Shown here one piece after another: positions 24,419-33,447 of a stretch of DNA of 64,000 nucleotides (the stretch's first letter is position 1; each line of letters starts with the position of its first letter). This stretch comes from Paenibacillus sp. 32O-W (GTDB lineage Bacteria > Bacillota > Bacilli > Paenibacillales > NBRC-103111), in assembly GCF_007679495.1 (NCBI RefSeq), contig NZ_VEGP01000006.1, positions 62,001 through 126,000 on the forward strand, read 5' to 3'. Both the position numbers and the translations under genes were made by a program. Below the pieces are notes generated by a model that saw nothing but the letters and a program-made list of their open reading frames with translations, did no database searches and was not told where the DNA came from.

Positions 24419-25306
24419 TTATATTTTCGCCTGGTTGGGCATCTTTATCGCACTTTCCAGCAGTGGAACGTTGAGGAATACTTTCTCCGCCTTTGTCCCG
24501 TCTCTGTCGATAGGCATGAGGAAGACGCCCAGCCGGCCATCGTTAATGTCCAGCTTCGACAAGGGGATAAGGGACGGCTCTCCGGAATCGCGGTAAATCC
24601 CCAAGATGGTTGACAAGTCATGCAGCAGCGCCTGCCGCTGTCCAAGATTGGCCAGAGCTAACCGGCCGTTGGTGCTTCTCGGAGTGGCGATCAACCCCAA
24701 TCCTCGCTTGGCAATCAGCTTCTGCGATTCCTCCAGGCCCACGTTCATGATATAAATGTCTCCGACATACAGATTGGGGCCTTCCACTCTCACTTCCGCA
24801 CAGCGGACATCCGCAATAGCGCCTACCGTCTTGCCCGACCGGAACCGGAAGCTTATGAATAATGCCAACAAACCGAACAGAACTCCCCAATACCAGGCGA
24901 ACAAAACACTGAGCAGCGTCGTCACGAATGCGGTAAAAATAACCAGGTAATTCCTCCCTTCGAATACCATCGCAATGCCTTCGATATAAGATGCTCCCCG
25001 TGGTACTAGCTCCATCTCATCCAGCTTGGACAAGGTTTCCCTCTCCATATTGCGGACGTCGCGAAACTGCTGAGCTGCCAGCGAGAGAAATGTAACGGCC
25101 GTATAATCTTTGCCGAGCAAAGAAGGGACCGCTACAGCACCAAGGCCTGCCGCAATCACTCCCAACGAAATATGGATTATCCGGCCGTGAGGATAAGTAG
25201 GATATTGACGGTAATCTGTACGAAGAAGCATGATACGGGTCAATACTCCGTATAAAACTCCTATGATTACCCCAGTCAGAAATTGGTTCTCGATAATTAA
25301 GCGCAT
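24419..25306 (-). CDS. YIEGIA-domain membrane protein, YphB-like
   Basis: 295 aa with several transmembrane segments in the first 170 residues and a soluble C-terminal domain. The name-giving motif is present as SYIEGIAMVFEGRNYL around residue 105. Orthologous by position to B. subtilis yphB, between yphA and der. Spore formers share this family. It starts one base after the yphA-like stop, so they are coupled. Biological role is not established; a part in sporulation is inferred from distribution. Confidence 0.78.
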   Translation of the reverse strand: MRLIIENQFLTGVIIGVLYGVLTRIMLLRTDYRQYPTYPHGRIIHISLGVIAAGLGAVAVPSLLGKDYTAVTFLSLAAQQFRDVRNMERETLSKLDEMELVPRGASYIEGIAMVFEGRNYLVIFTAFVTTLLSVLFAWYWGVLFGLLALFISFRFRSGKTVGAIADVRCAEVRVEGPNLYVGDIYIMNVGLEESQKLIAKRGLGLIATPRSTNGRLALANLGQRQALLHDLSTILGIYRDSGEPSLIPLSKLDINDGRLGVFLMPIDRDGTKAEKVFLNVPLLESAIKMPNQAKI

Positions 25307-25307
25307 G

Positions 25308-25928
25308 CTATTCTTTCTCCTTCCGGGCCTCTGTCCATTGCTGGAACCACGTTCTTGTCATCATAGCAATGTATCCCAACGCTGCCGTTATGATTCTCGC
25401 GCTGAAGGCAAACAGCCACCAATGATCCTTCATATGCCCGAAGCCGAGTCTATAACCGGCCAATGAAGCATGGGAATACATTTGCAGCAAACTGCCGGAA
25501 AGAATGCATAGGGTGATGCAGGCCAATTGGGCAATCGGATTTCGATACAGGCTGATGACAAGCAAACCGATGAGCAAGCCCAACCAAAGCTGGGAGCTTC
25601 CGGGCAGCCCGGCCAAAGATAGCGATATTCCGTTCGCAAGGAAATAAAACAGGCCGAGTGTAAGTCCGCAGGCCATCAAGTAGAAGACGGATATCTCTTC
25701 GGGAAGGGCCGACAGCAAGAAGAAGAACAAGATAACAAGTCCGGCGTAGGGTCCGCTTATTGTCCATTGCCCGAGAGAAAACTTCACTTCGGAAAGGGCA
25801 AACCAGCCGATGAAAAACAAAGTGATCGCTCTGGCGGAAACGCCTCTAAGCAGTGCATCCTTCCAACCGCTCACCAACAAGATAACGGTTATACAAATTA
25901 ATATGTAGGACAAGTATCCCGGATTCAT
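25308..25928 (-). CDS. Multi-pass membrane protein, YphA-like
   Basis: 206 aa, mostly hydrophobic, about six to seven membrane helices, ending in the charged WTEARKEKE. No catalytic motif seen. It occupies the yphA position between the S1-domain gene and yphB, and yphA of B. subtilis is also an uncharacterised membrane protein of about 200 aa. Function unknown. Confidence 0.7.
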   Translation of the reverse strand: MNPGYLSYILICITVILLVSGWKDALLRGVSARAITLFFIGWFALSEVKFSLGQWTISGPYAGLVILFFFLLSALPEEISVFYLMACGLTLGLFYFLANGISLSLAGLPGSSQLWLGLLIGLLVISLYRNPIAQLACITLCILSGSLLQMYSHASLAGYRLGFGHMKDHWWLFAFSARIITAALGYIAMMTRTWFQQWTEARKEKE

Positions 25929-26019
25929 TTCGGCTCACCTGCGCTATATTTTTCCCTGACACTTGCAATTTTAGTATGGATCAATAGGCCGTTTCCCATC
26001 CTGCCCTTGTCCGAAATAG

Positions 26020-26073
26020 AAAAAAGCATCCTGGTACTGATCCAACTTTATGTCGGATCAGTACCAGGATGCT
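26020..26073 (-). terminator. Terminator of the S1-domain gene
   Basis: Nineteen base pairs of perfect stem (26025-26043 with 26055-26073), 11-base loop, T run on the minus strand. Unusually long and perfect for a terminator. Confidence 0.92.
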
Positions 26074-26130
26074 GAATGGCGAACTGCAAAGAAACAGACG
26101 GATCCGCAGACCCGTCTGTCGATGGTAGTA

Positions 26131-27378
26131 TTACTTAAACTTGCTCAGCTTGTCGCCGAAACGCTCGCCGAGCGTCAGGCTCAGGCTTTGGTTAGGTTGA
26201 GCCACATAATCATTGGCAGAATCTTTCTCCTTGCGGGGCTTCTCCGATTTCGGCGGAGCGGCAGGAGCTTCTTCCGTTTCTTTAATGCTCAGGCTGACAC
26301 GCTTTTCCGCAGGATTGAGGTCCAGAATTTTAACATTGATTTCCTGTCCTTCTTCCAGTACCTCATGCGGGGTTCCGATATGACGGTGAGCGATTTGAGA
26401 AATGTGGACAAGCCCCTCAACTCCCGGAGCAATCTCAACAAACGCTCCGAAGCTTACAAGACGCTTAACCGTACCGGGTACGATGGCCCCTGGTTGAATG
26501 TGATCGCCGAGCTGCTCCCAAGGTCCGGGTTGAACAGCCTTCATGCTCAGGCTGATCCGCTCGTTCTCCGGATCTACCTTAAGCACCTGCACCTTCACAA
26601 TATCGCCTTCCTTAACAAGCTCGGATGCCTGCTCAACATGATGCCAAGCCATTTCCGAAATATGGACCAGCCCATCGATTCCGCCGATGTCTACGAATAC
26701 GCCGAAAGGAGTCAGACGCTGAACGGCTCCTTCAATTTCCTGCCCTACTTCGATGCTGTTCAAAATTCTTTGCTTGTTGGCTTCGAATTCTTCATCCAGA
26801 ACATCCTTCTGGGACAGGATGACTTTGTTCTTCTCGCGATCGAGCTCTTTCACTTTCAGGCGCAGGGTGCGTCCTTTATAGTCACTGAAATCTTCGACAT
26901 AATGGCGCTCCACCATCGAGGCGGGAACAAAGCCGCGAAGTCCTACGTCTACGACAAGACCGCCTTTAACGACGTCGGCCACAGCGGCTTCGATCGTTTC
27001 CTGACTGTCCAGCTTAGCTTGCAATTCATCCCAAGCCTTCTCGCTGTCGACAGCACGCTTGGACAAGACGAGCTTCTCCTTCTCGTCATCAATCGTTACT
27101 ACCTTCAATTCCACCTCTTGACCTACTTCTACGGCAGCAGCCGCATTTTCCAGCGGAATGGAAGACAGCTCGCGCAATGGGATGATTCCGTCATATTTGT
27201 AGCCGATATCGACAAATGCTTGATCGTTATCTACTTTAACGACTTTACCTTGTACGGTATCGCCTTTTTTCAGTGCGGTAATGTTGGCATATCCTGCTTC
27301 CGCCTCTGCGGTTTGCTCCGCGTTGGCCTCCGTGTTTTCTTCAGGTGTGTTCTCATGCATTTTTGTTTCCTCAGACAT
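26131..27378 (-). CDS. S1 RNA-binding domain protein (RpsA/YpfD-like)
   Basis: 415 aa with four S1 (OB-fold) repeats starting near residues 34, 120, 205 and 290; VQGKVVKVDNDQAFVDIGYKYDG, FVDIGGIDGLVHISEMAW and FVEIAPGVEGLVHISQIAH are typical. Acidic N-terminus (EENTEANAEQ) and a Pro/Lys-rich tail. Called ribosomal protein S1 homologue in Firmicutes, where its ribosomal role is doubtful because it is shorter than the six-repeat protein of Proteobacteria. Start ATG 27376-27378 with AGGAGG nine bases upstream. Confidence 0.93.
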   Translation of the reverse strand: MSEETKMHENTPEENTEANAEQTAEAEAGYANITALKKGDTVQGKVVKVDNDQAFVDIGYKYDGIIPLRELSSIPLENAAAAVEVGQEVELKVVTIDDEKEKLVLSKRAVDSEKAWDELQAKLDSQETIEAAVADVVKGGLVVDVGLRGFVPASMVERHYVEDFSDYKGRTLRLKVKELDREKNKVILSQKDVLDEEFEANKQRILNSIEVGQEIEGAVQRLTPFGVFVDIGGIDGLVHISEMAWHHVEQASELVKEGDIVKVQVLKVDPENERISLSMKAVQPGPWEQLGDHIQPGAIVPGTVKRLVSFGAFVEIAPGVEGLVHISQIAHRHIGTPHEVLEEGQEINVKILDLNPAEKRVSLSIKETEEAPAAPPKSEKPRKEKDSANDYVAQPNQSLSLTLGERFGDKLSKFK

Positions 27379-27483
27379 TGTCAATTACCTCCTCGTTTAG
27401 CAACCCATATATGTAAAGATGGGCATGATAGACAATTTTTTAAAAGCTGTATAATTCCAAGATACCATGTCCATGCGCAGCAA

Positions 27484-28074
27484 TCAATTTTTCGCCGAAT
27501 TTTTATGATCGGCGATCATCGCGCGAATCGTTGTCATGATCTTCTCGGTCGCTTTTTCCAAATCCTCCGAGCCGCCTTCAGCGAATTCGGTTAGATCAAC
27601 TGGCGCCCCATAAAGCACGATCATTTTAGAAAAAGGAGCGTAGCTGCCGACGATGCCGACCGGAATGACGGTCGCCTGGGCTTTAATAGCCAGCATGGCG
27701 GCCCCTTTCTTCCCCATTCCCCCTGCATTCTTGCGGGTTCCTTCCGGAAAAATCCCGAGGACGTTGCCGTCTTTCAGCAGCTGAATGGACAGGCGGATCG
27801 ATTCCTTGCTGACTCCTCCCCGTTTGACCGGGAAAGCCCCGAGCTTGTGAATGAGCCATCCGAATCCCGGAATGTTGAATAATTCCTGCTTCGCCATATA
27901 GTGGACCTTGCGGTTAACAGGTATGCCGACAACCGGAGGGTCGAAATTGCTGATATGATTGGCACACAGAATCACAGGACCGCTTTCCGGAATATTTTCC
28001 AGTCCCTTGGCTTCCAATCGGTACAGGACGGCAAAAATCCCCCTTAATAAGGCTCTGCATACACGATACAGCAT
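27484..28074 (-). CDS. plsC: 1-acylglycerol-3-phosphate O-acyltransferase
   Basis: Makes phosphatidic acid by acylating lysophosphatidate. 196 aa with the catalytic NHISNFDPP (HX4D), the substrate-binding GVSKESIRLS region, FPEGTRKNAG, and PVGIVGSYAPF. One membrane-associated helix near the N-terminus. It overlaps the cmk stop by one base (TAATG), so translation is coupled. Corresponds to the acyltransferase commonly fused in order with cmk in Firmicutes. Confidence 0.94.
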   Translation of the reverse strand: MLYRVCRALLRGIFAVLYRLEAKGLENIPESGPVILCANHISNFDPPVVGIPVNRKVHYMAKQELFNIPGFGWLIHKLGAFPVKRGGVSKESIRLSIQLLKDGNVLGIFPEGTRKNAGGMGKKGAAMLAIKAQATVIPVGIVGSYAPFSKMIVLYGAPVDLTEFAEGGSEDLEKATEKIMTTIRAMIADHKNSAKN

Positions 28075-28751
28075 TAATTACCTTCCCCCGTCACTTTAGA
28101 TCGGCATAGCTTGAGCACCGCTTCAACCACCTCGTTCAAATCCATGTCCGAAGTGTCTAGAAGCACCGCATCTTCAGCTTGAACAAGCGGAGAATGTACC
28201 CGATTACGATCCATCTCGTCTCTTTGGCAAATTTGCTTCTCCAGCTCGTCCAGGTCGATTCCCGGCTGATTCATTTCCTTGAAGCGGCGTTCAGCACGAA
28301 TTCTCGGACTTGCAGTTAAGAAAATCTTCACCTCGGCGTCGGGAAGCACTGAGGAACCTATATCTCTTCCATCCATGACGACCCCTTTGGCCGCGGCTAT
28401 TTTCTTCTGCTTCTCCACAAGCAGCTGCCGCACTTCAGGAATTTGTGCAATGATGGATACGGCCCGGTTCACCTCTTGCGACCGGATAAGCTCTGTCACA
28501 TTCTCTCCGTCCACATAAACCTGTTGTCCGGACTCGTGAGCGAACAATTCCAGTTTCATATTACGTGCGGTTTCGATAACCGCTTCTGTATCTTCAGGAC
28601 GAATTCCAAGTTGAAGCGCTTTCCAGGTGATTGCCCGGTACATAGCTCCCGTATCGACGTAAATATAATCCATAGCTTTAGCCACGTGCCGAGCTACCGT
28701 GCTTTTGCCCGCTCCTGCAGGGCCGTCTAGAGCAACATTAATTTTCTCCAA
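28074..28751 (-). CDS. cmk: Cytidylate kinase
   Basis: Phosphorylates CMP/dCMP with ATP. 225 aa from TTG 28749-28751 (MEKINVALDGPAGAGKST), eight bases after GGGAGG. The frame stays open to 28949, but that part lies after the promoter and has no kinase similarity. P-loop GPAGAGKS, DTGAMYRA, MDGRDIGSSVLPDAEVKIFLTAS (CMP binding) and RDEMDRNR are complete. First gene of cmk-plsC. Confidence 0.96.
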   Translation of the reverse strand: MEKINVALDGPAGAGKSTVARHVAKAMDYIYVDTGAMYRAITWKALQLGIRPEDTEAVIETARNMKLELFAHESGQQVYVDGENVTELIRSQEVNRAVSIIAQIPEVRQLLVEKQKKIAAAKGVVMDGRDIGSSVLPDAEVKIFLTASPRIRAERRFKEMNQPGIDLDELEKQICQRDEMDRNRVHSPLVQAEDAVLLDTSDMDLNEVVEAVLKLCRSKVTGEGN

Positions 28752-28957
28752 AAGTAGTGCCTCCCATAAAATCTGCCAACCGCTTAATACTTTCCTTCTA
28801 TATTGCACAGGTCCAATAGCAGCCCCGGGCAATAAGAAAGATACCAGACCGTTGACTATAACCTGGCAGATAAAGCTGGAAAAATCTCTTCTCTGCCCGA
28901 TAATATAACCTGATCCGGTCATCCAAAACAGGCGCAAGAAGCCTGCCAACGCTCAAG

Positions 28958-28987
28958 ATTATACCATAATCAAAGTCATCATTGCAA
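28958..28987 (-). promoter_or_regulatory. Promoter of cmk-plsC
   Basis: TTGCAA (28982-28987), 18-base spacer ending TGG, TATAAT (28958-28963). It leaves a leader of roughly 200 bases before the TTG start of cmk. Confidence 0.7.
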
Positions 28988-28992
28988 AAACA

Positions 28993-29637
28993 TCACCTTT
29001 TACGGATATCGATCTGCTTTTTGAAGCAATATCGGATGATGCTCTGTCGATCCCGTTCGGCGATTTCCGCAAACTGTACTATAATGATTGGTTTTCCGTT
29101 CTCTGACTCTGCTCGCCGCACCATATGGCCTGCAAACCGGACTTCTTCCATTGACTGAGGCAGCTTAAGCCGACCCTCCACTAATCCTCCTTGGGAATAG
29201 GACAGTTCACCCGGACAACGGAAGGAAACTCCTCCACCGCTTATATCTTCCGTGATGGCACGAACCGCAGGCCGCCCTTGTACCTCCATAATCAACTCCA
29301 GCTGAGCGGGGACGCGAAGGAAGCTGCGCCGCTGAATTTTGCTCACTGTACCCGGTTCGGGTTTCTTCAATCTAATTAAGTCTATGTTATCTTTGCGGTA
29401 ACCGAGGACGCGGGATGGAAAATAATATTTCATTCCTCCTTCGGCAATAAATACGATTTCCAATTCATCTCCTATATGTAGACGCTTTAAACGGCCGGTT
29501 GTTTCGTGAATAGGAATTTGGATATCCAGAGCATCGTCCGAAACATCGGCTATACGCGATTTATATTCTTGTCCGGTTCCATCCTCGCCACAGGACAGAA
29601 TGTATAACGAAATAACTTGATTGATATCTGGAAGCAA
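28993..29637 (-). CDS. PilZ-domain flagellar brake protein, YpfA-like
   Basis: Cyclic-di-GMP receptor of the YcgR/YpfA type. 214 aa: an N-terminal YcgR-like domain, then a PilZ domain with the c-di-GMP binding QRRSFLR (RxxxR) and EDISGGGVSF (DxSxxG) motifs. Start chosen at TTG 29635-29637, eight bases after AGGAGG; the GTG nearer the Shine-Dalgarno is too close. Position next to cmk equals ypfA, also called dgrA/motI in B. subtilis, where it inhibits motility by acting on MotA (known for that organism). Confidence 0.88.
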   Translation of the reverse strand: MLPDINQVISLYILSCGEDGTGQEYKSRIADVSDDALDIQIPIHETTGRLKRLHIGDELEIVFIAEGGMKYYFPSRVLGYRKDNIDLIRLKKPEPGTVSKIQRRSFLRVPAQLELIMEVQGRPAVRAITEDISGGGVSFRCPGELSYSQGGLVEGRLKLPQSMEEVRFAGHMVRRAESENGKPIIIVQFAEIAERDRQSIIRYCFKKQIDIRKR

Positions 29638-29773
29638 GTCCTCCACCTCCTAATAGGTATTAATACCTAGTTCTATTATACCATTTTGTTCTTGACAAAA
29701 AAGCCCTTTACAAGCAAAAAAAAGAAGAAGCCCTGGAACTCAAGGACTCCTTCCCAATATTTACCGCCGGTTT

Positions 29774-31129
29774 TTATTGAGCTGCTACAACATCTTGCTG
29801 GCGCAGGGGCTCCACTTTTTCCTCAACACCGCTGTTTGCATTTATAAATATTTTATAGTTTGAGCCGTTAACTTTTCCAGTAAATTCATAGCTGAGCGTT
29901 TCCTGATCCATATCGTTGCGAATGAGACATAAACGGGTTCCCGTCACCTCAAATTGCGTATTTAACGATTTGCGTGCTTCTTCCTCGGTTAAGGATGGCT
30001 TCCCGATCTCCCTGTCCTTGTGCTCGAGAACATAATCGGCGGCATGCAGTCCAAGTACTTCCCCGTTGTCCAGGGCCACTTCAACAACCATCTTCTCGGG
30101 ATACACCACTACGTCGTTAATCCGGTTGGCAAAGGTAAGACTCGCTACATTGGCATATTCGTCTACAGACACCGGAGCCATCGTAGAAAAGCCGTGATGA
30201 TCCAGAAACTCCAATGCCGAATCGCGGGCCGCCCGAAGGTCTATCGTCTTCTCCGTAACTTCTCTCGGTGCCATATACCAGATCAACTGGCCGCCCTTCT
30301 TCGTGTAATCCAGATGAACTTCCCGGTCGGTACCCGGCTTCACGCCGGACACGGAGAAGGTGTTCGCCTCGGTGCCGGCTCCATTCTCATTAACCTGCAG
30401 GCTTCCGTCATCCTGAACTCCAAGAAATTGTACGGCCCGTTGCTTCACCTCTTCCGCTGTCACTTCGTCTCCCGATAAAGCGGAGAACGACTTGTCCTGG
30501 TTAACGGTAGCCATCGTCGGTCCCCAATCCACTTCCGGATATTGGCTTACCTTCTGGTCCACCAATTGAAAACCGTCCACAATGACGTTGTCCAGCTTCT
30601 GCCCTTGCGAAGCTACCGCCACCTCTACATCCATCCAGCGCAGATTGTTGGCGATAATCTGATCCTGGACGCCTCGCAGCTCGTCTCTGATCTCTTTGGC
30701 CCTTTCATATAGGGTAAACAAAGCCTTCGATTCTTCCTCATTCAGAGGCTGCTTGGATAGATCTCTTACAGCAGTACGGTACGAAAATTTGGAGATATTG
30801 TCCAGAAAAAGAGCCGTTTTATTGAAGGGCAGCAGTGTTAAAGGAAGCTGGCTGATTTCATTCTGCGCCTGACTGGTAATTCTCCAGACATTGACAAGCC
30901 CTTTCCGGTACATATCGTGGGATCCGGAATTCACTGCGAGCGTATTGCCAAGCTCGGTATGCAGTTTATCCATGTGAGCGGTCAGGTCATGGAACGCTCT
31001 CTGGTATTGATTCTCCGCCTTGATTAATACCGTATTCTTCTCCCGGTTCTCCTGGTAGCCCCACACCCCCGTTCCGATTAGAGCAATGAGTAGTATCGGG
31101 AACATTACAGCGCTCAATCGCTTATACAT
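29774..31129 (-). CDS. ypeB: Germination protein YpeB
   Basis: Needed for localisation and stability of the spore cortex-lytic enzyme SleB in Bacillus. 451 aa with an N-terminal membrane segment (residues 8-24), a helical region, then repeated PepSY-like domains in the C-terminal half (ITEEEARKSLN-like patterns; here LTEEEARKSLN and EVTAEEVKQRAVQF). Own AAAGGAG site. In B. subtilis it is the second gene after sleB; here sleB is not found beside it, see the finding. Confidence 0.92.
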   Translation of the reverse strand: MYKRLSAVMFPILLIALIGTGVWGYQENREKNTVLIKAENQYQRAFHDLTAHMDKLHTELGNTLAVNSGSHDMYRKGLVNVWRITSQAQNEISQLPLTLLPFNKTALFLDNISKFSYRTAVRDLSKQPLNEEESKALFTLYERAKEIRDELRGVQDQIIANNLRWMDVEVAVASQGQKLDNVIVDGFQLVDQKVSQYPEVDWGPTMATVNQDKSFSALSGDEVTAEEVKQRAVQFLGVQDDGSLQVNENGAGTEANTFSVSGVKPGTDREVHLDYTKKGGQLIWYMAPREVTEKTIDLRAARDSALEFLDHHGFSTMAPVSVDEYANVASLTFANRINDVVVYPEKMVVEVALDNGEVLGLHAADYVLEHKDREIGKPSLTEEEARKSLNTQFEVTGTRLCLIRNDMDQETLSYEFTGKVNGSNYKIFINANSGVEEKVEPLRQQDVVAAQ

Positions 31130-31248
31130 ACTTATATTCTCTCCTTTTAAATCAGCATTAGATGCACATAGCTTTCGTTAAAAGGAAAGGCTTTATTCAT
31201 GCCCGGAGGGATAGATTAATCGCCCTACCCACAGGCTATGGAAGGTCA

Positions 31249-31280
31249 AAACAACAAAACAGAGGCTTCACAGCCTCTGT
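31249..31280 (-). terminator. Terminator of the small Cys-rich gene
   Basis: Perfect 8-bp stem ACAGAGGC/GCCTCTGT, six-base loop (31259-31280), T-rich tail. Lies three bases past the 52-aa gene's stop. Confidence 0.9.
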
Positions 31281-31282
31281 TC

Positions 31283-31441
31283 TCAGTCGTAATCCAGTAT
31301 GTCGATATCAAAATCTCTTTCATTATCGCACAAACAACGTTTGAACCCGGTTTCGATCCGTCCCTTCTCCCGGTTTCCCTTCAGCACGAACCGCTCACCG
31401 CACGCTTTGCAGCGGATGCTTACTTTGACACGTGGATGCAA
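31283..31441 (-). CDS. Small cysteine-rich protein of unknown function
   Basis: 52 aa from TTG 31439-31441: MHPRVKVSIRCKACGERF, then a basic stretch and RCLCDNERDFDIDILDYD. The paired CxxC and CxC cysteines suggest one zinc-binding knuckle. Weak GGGAAGG site about 11 bases upstream. Two strands of evidence favour a real gene: the terminator placed three bases past the stop and the clear amino-acid pattern. It lies in the prsW-ypeB gap where sleB would be expected. Function unknown. Confidence 0.6.
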   Translation of the reverse strand: MHPRVKVSIRCKACGERFVLKGNREKGRIETGFKRCLCDNERDFDIDILDYD

Positions 31442-31494
31442 GCCTCATCCATCCTTCCCGAAAGGTATTCAACTAATTCTGATATCCGTCATTA

Positions 31495-32196
31495 TTAGCT
31501 GAATGTGGACATTTTAACCTCTTCCTGCGGATGAAGGTGCCGACGGGAGGATCTGTCATTCGCTTTGCGCACCTTGCGCAAGCTTCTTACCCACAAAAAT
31601 ACCATAAACACAGCGATCAAAAACATCCAGTTGGTTCTCAGCAGCAGGATGTAATCGAATAACCCGTGATACAATATAGGGATACATATGGCAAATAGTA
31701 GAAAGCGTTTCTCTCGCTGTTGGGAAAACTTCGCTCTGCCCAGATGATATCCCATGGATACTCCGAACAGAGCATGACCCGAAACGGGGAGCAAAGCCCG
31801 AAGGAGCAAATCCGAGAATGTGACAAAATTCAACAGCGCGTAAAAAACATTCTCCACCGTCGCAAAACCTGCCGATACGGCAACGGAATATACAATTCCA
31901 TCGTAAGGCTCATCGAAAAACGCATGCTTGTATAGAACGAAGTAAAGCACGAACCATTTAAAAAACTCTTCAACTCCGGCAGAATATACGAAGGAATATA
32001 ATACAGGACTCTCTCCCAATCCAAGGACAAGCGCCCGCTGCAGCACCATGGTCGGAAACACGAGCAGCGCCCCGAACAAAAACATTCTGGCCACCATGTG
32101 CACAGGCTCGGGATCATACCGGTCCTTAAGATAAAAGTAAACTAGGAGTGCCATTCCTGGCGCAATCGCAGCCGTCAGAAGCGACAGCCAGAGCAT
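31495..32196 (-). CDS. prsW: Glutamic-type intramembrane protease PrsW
   Basis: Membrane protease that cleaves anti-sigma factor RsiW (site-1 step) in B. subtilis. 233 aa with about eight membrane helices. The glutamate pair characteristic of the family is in AGVEEFFKWFVLY; FDEPYDGIVYSVAVSAGFATVENVFY and GHALFGVSMGYHLG are the further conserved blocks. ATG begins directly after the TAA of the glutamate dehydrogenase gene (TAAATG), so it is coupled. B. subtilis keeps prsW (ypdC) in the same neighbourhood. Confidence 0.93.
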   Translation of the reverse strand: MLWLSLLTAAIAPGMALLVYFYLKDRYDPEPVHMVARMFLFGALLVFPTMVLQRALVLGLGESPVLYSFVYSAGVEEFFKWFVLYFVLYKHAFFDEPYDGIVYSVAVSAGFATVENVFYALLNFVTFSDLLLRALLPVSGHALFGVSMGYHLGRAKFSQQREKRFLLFAICIPILYHGLFDYILLLRTNWMFLIAVFMVFLWVRSLRKVRKANDRSSRRHLHPQEEVKMSTFS

Positions 32197-33447
32197 TTAG
32201 ACCCAGCCCCGGAATTTCGCCGCTTCCGCCATTTTTCTTGCTCCTACCATATAAGCGGCCAATCTCATATCTACTCCGCGTGTCTGATGCAATTGATAAA
32301 CGTTCTCGAAGCCTTGAATCATAACCTCATGAAGCTTCTTGTAAACCTCTTCCTCCGTCCAGTAATAGCCCTGATTGTTCTGGACCCACTCGAAATAAGA
32401 TACGACTACGCCTCCGGCACTGGCCAGAACGTCAGGAACAAGAAGTATTCCCCGTTCCGTCAATATTTTGGTCGCCTCGAGCGTTGTCGGTCCGTTGGCG
32501 GCCTCAACGACAATTCCCGCTTTGATCAGATGGGCGTTCTCATGAGTAATCTGATTCTCGATCGCGGCAGGAACAAGTATATCGCAAGGCTGTTCGAGAA
32601 GCTCTTTATTCGAAATCGTGTTGCTGAATAATTTGGTGACTGTCCCGAAGGAATCTCTTCGATCGAGCAAATATTCTATATCCAGGCCCTTCTCGTCATA
32701 GAGCGCGCCATATACGTCTGAAATACCGAGCACTTTGGCTCCCGCTTCGTGCATCATCTTAGCCAGGTAGCTTCCCGCATTGCCGAATCCTTGGATAATG
32801 ATCCGGGCATCCTTCACATCTATTCCCCGCTTCTTGAGCGCCTGATCGATCATGATGGTAACCCCTTTGGCCGTCGCCGTTTCCCTTCCCTGCGAGCCAC
32901 CAAGCACAATCGGCTTTCCGGTAATGAATCCCGGAGCGTCAAATTCGCGAATCCGGCTGTATTCATCCAGCATCCAAGCCATGATCTGGGAGTTCGTCAT
33001 CACATCGGGCGCCGGAATATCCTTGGTCGGTCCGACCAATTGGCTGATGGCTCTGACATAGCCGCGGCTCAGCCTCTCCAATTCGCCGAACGACATCTCT
33101 CTCGGGTCACAGATGATACCACCCTTACCCCCGCCGTACGGCAAGTTAACAATGCCGCACTTCAGACTCATCCAGATGGACAGAGCCTTCACTTCGTCCT
33201 CGGTCACGTCGGGATGAAAGCGAACTCCTCCTTTAGTGGGGCCTACGGCATCGTTATGCTGCGCCCGGTATCCGGTAAAGACTTTAATCTTGCCGTCATC
33301 CATCCGGACGGGAATGCGGACGGTAAGCATACGTAACGGTTCTTTGAGAAGCTCGAACATTTCCTCCGAATAACCCAGTTTGGTCAGTGCCTCTTTCACT
33401 ACTACTTGAGTCGAATGCAACACATTTAAATTTTCTGTTCCTCCCAT
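32197..33447 (-). CDS. NAD-specific glutamate dehydrogenase
   Basis: Oxidative deamination of glutamate to 2-oxoglutarate. 416 aa from ATG 33445-33447 (MGGTENLNVLHSTQ), eight bases after GGAG. PTKGGVRFHP carries the substrate-binding lysine region, LPYGGGKGGI the catalytic lysine, PAPDVMTNSQIM the catalytic Asp, and IIQGFGNAGSY the NAD loop. Matches RocG/GudB of Bacillus in position; no frame disruption, in contrast to the cryptic gudB of B. subtilis 168. RocG versus GudB role is not decidable from sequence. Confidence 0.95.
   Translation of the reverse strand: MGGTENLNVLHSTQVVVKEALTKLGYSEEMFELLKEPLRMLTVRIPVRMDDGKIKVFTGYRAQHNDAVGPTKGGVRFHPDVTEDEVKALSIWMSLKCGIVNLPYGGGKGGIICDPREMSFGELERLSRGYVRAISQLVGPTKDIPAPDVMTNSQIMAWMLDEYSRIREFDAPGFITGKPIVLGGSQGRETATAKGVTIMIDQALKKRGIDVKDARIIIQGFGNAGSYLAKMMHEAGAKVLGISDVYGALYDEKGLDIEYLLDRRDSFGTVTKLFSNTISNKELLEQPCDILVPAAIENQITHENAHLIKAGIVVEAANGPTTLEATKILTERGILLVPDVLASAGGVVVSYFEWVQNNQGYYWTEEEVYKKLHEVMIQGFENVYQLHQTRGVDMRLAAYMVGARKMAEAAKFRGWV

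Noticed and set aside
26050-27594. A 514-codon plus-strand open frame opposite the S1-domain gene
   Set aside because: It lies antisense to a clear four-S1-repeat protein; its translation has no domain pattern, and the minus strand has a Shine-Dalgarno and terminator.
28752-28949. In-frame upstream extension of cmk
   Set aside because: It begins at the predicted transcription start and precedes the GGGAGG-TTG signal; reads as leader RNA.
32197-33447. Cryptic (insert-inactivated) gudB
   Set aside because: The frame is uninterrupted and the catalytic motifs are spaced normally, so I see no sign of the short duplication known in B. subtilis 168.
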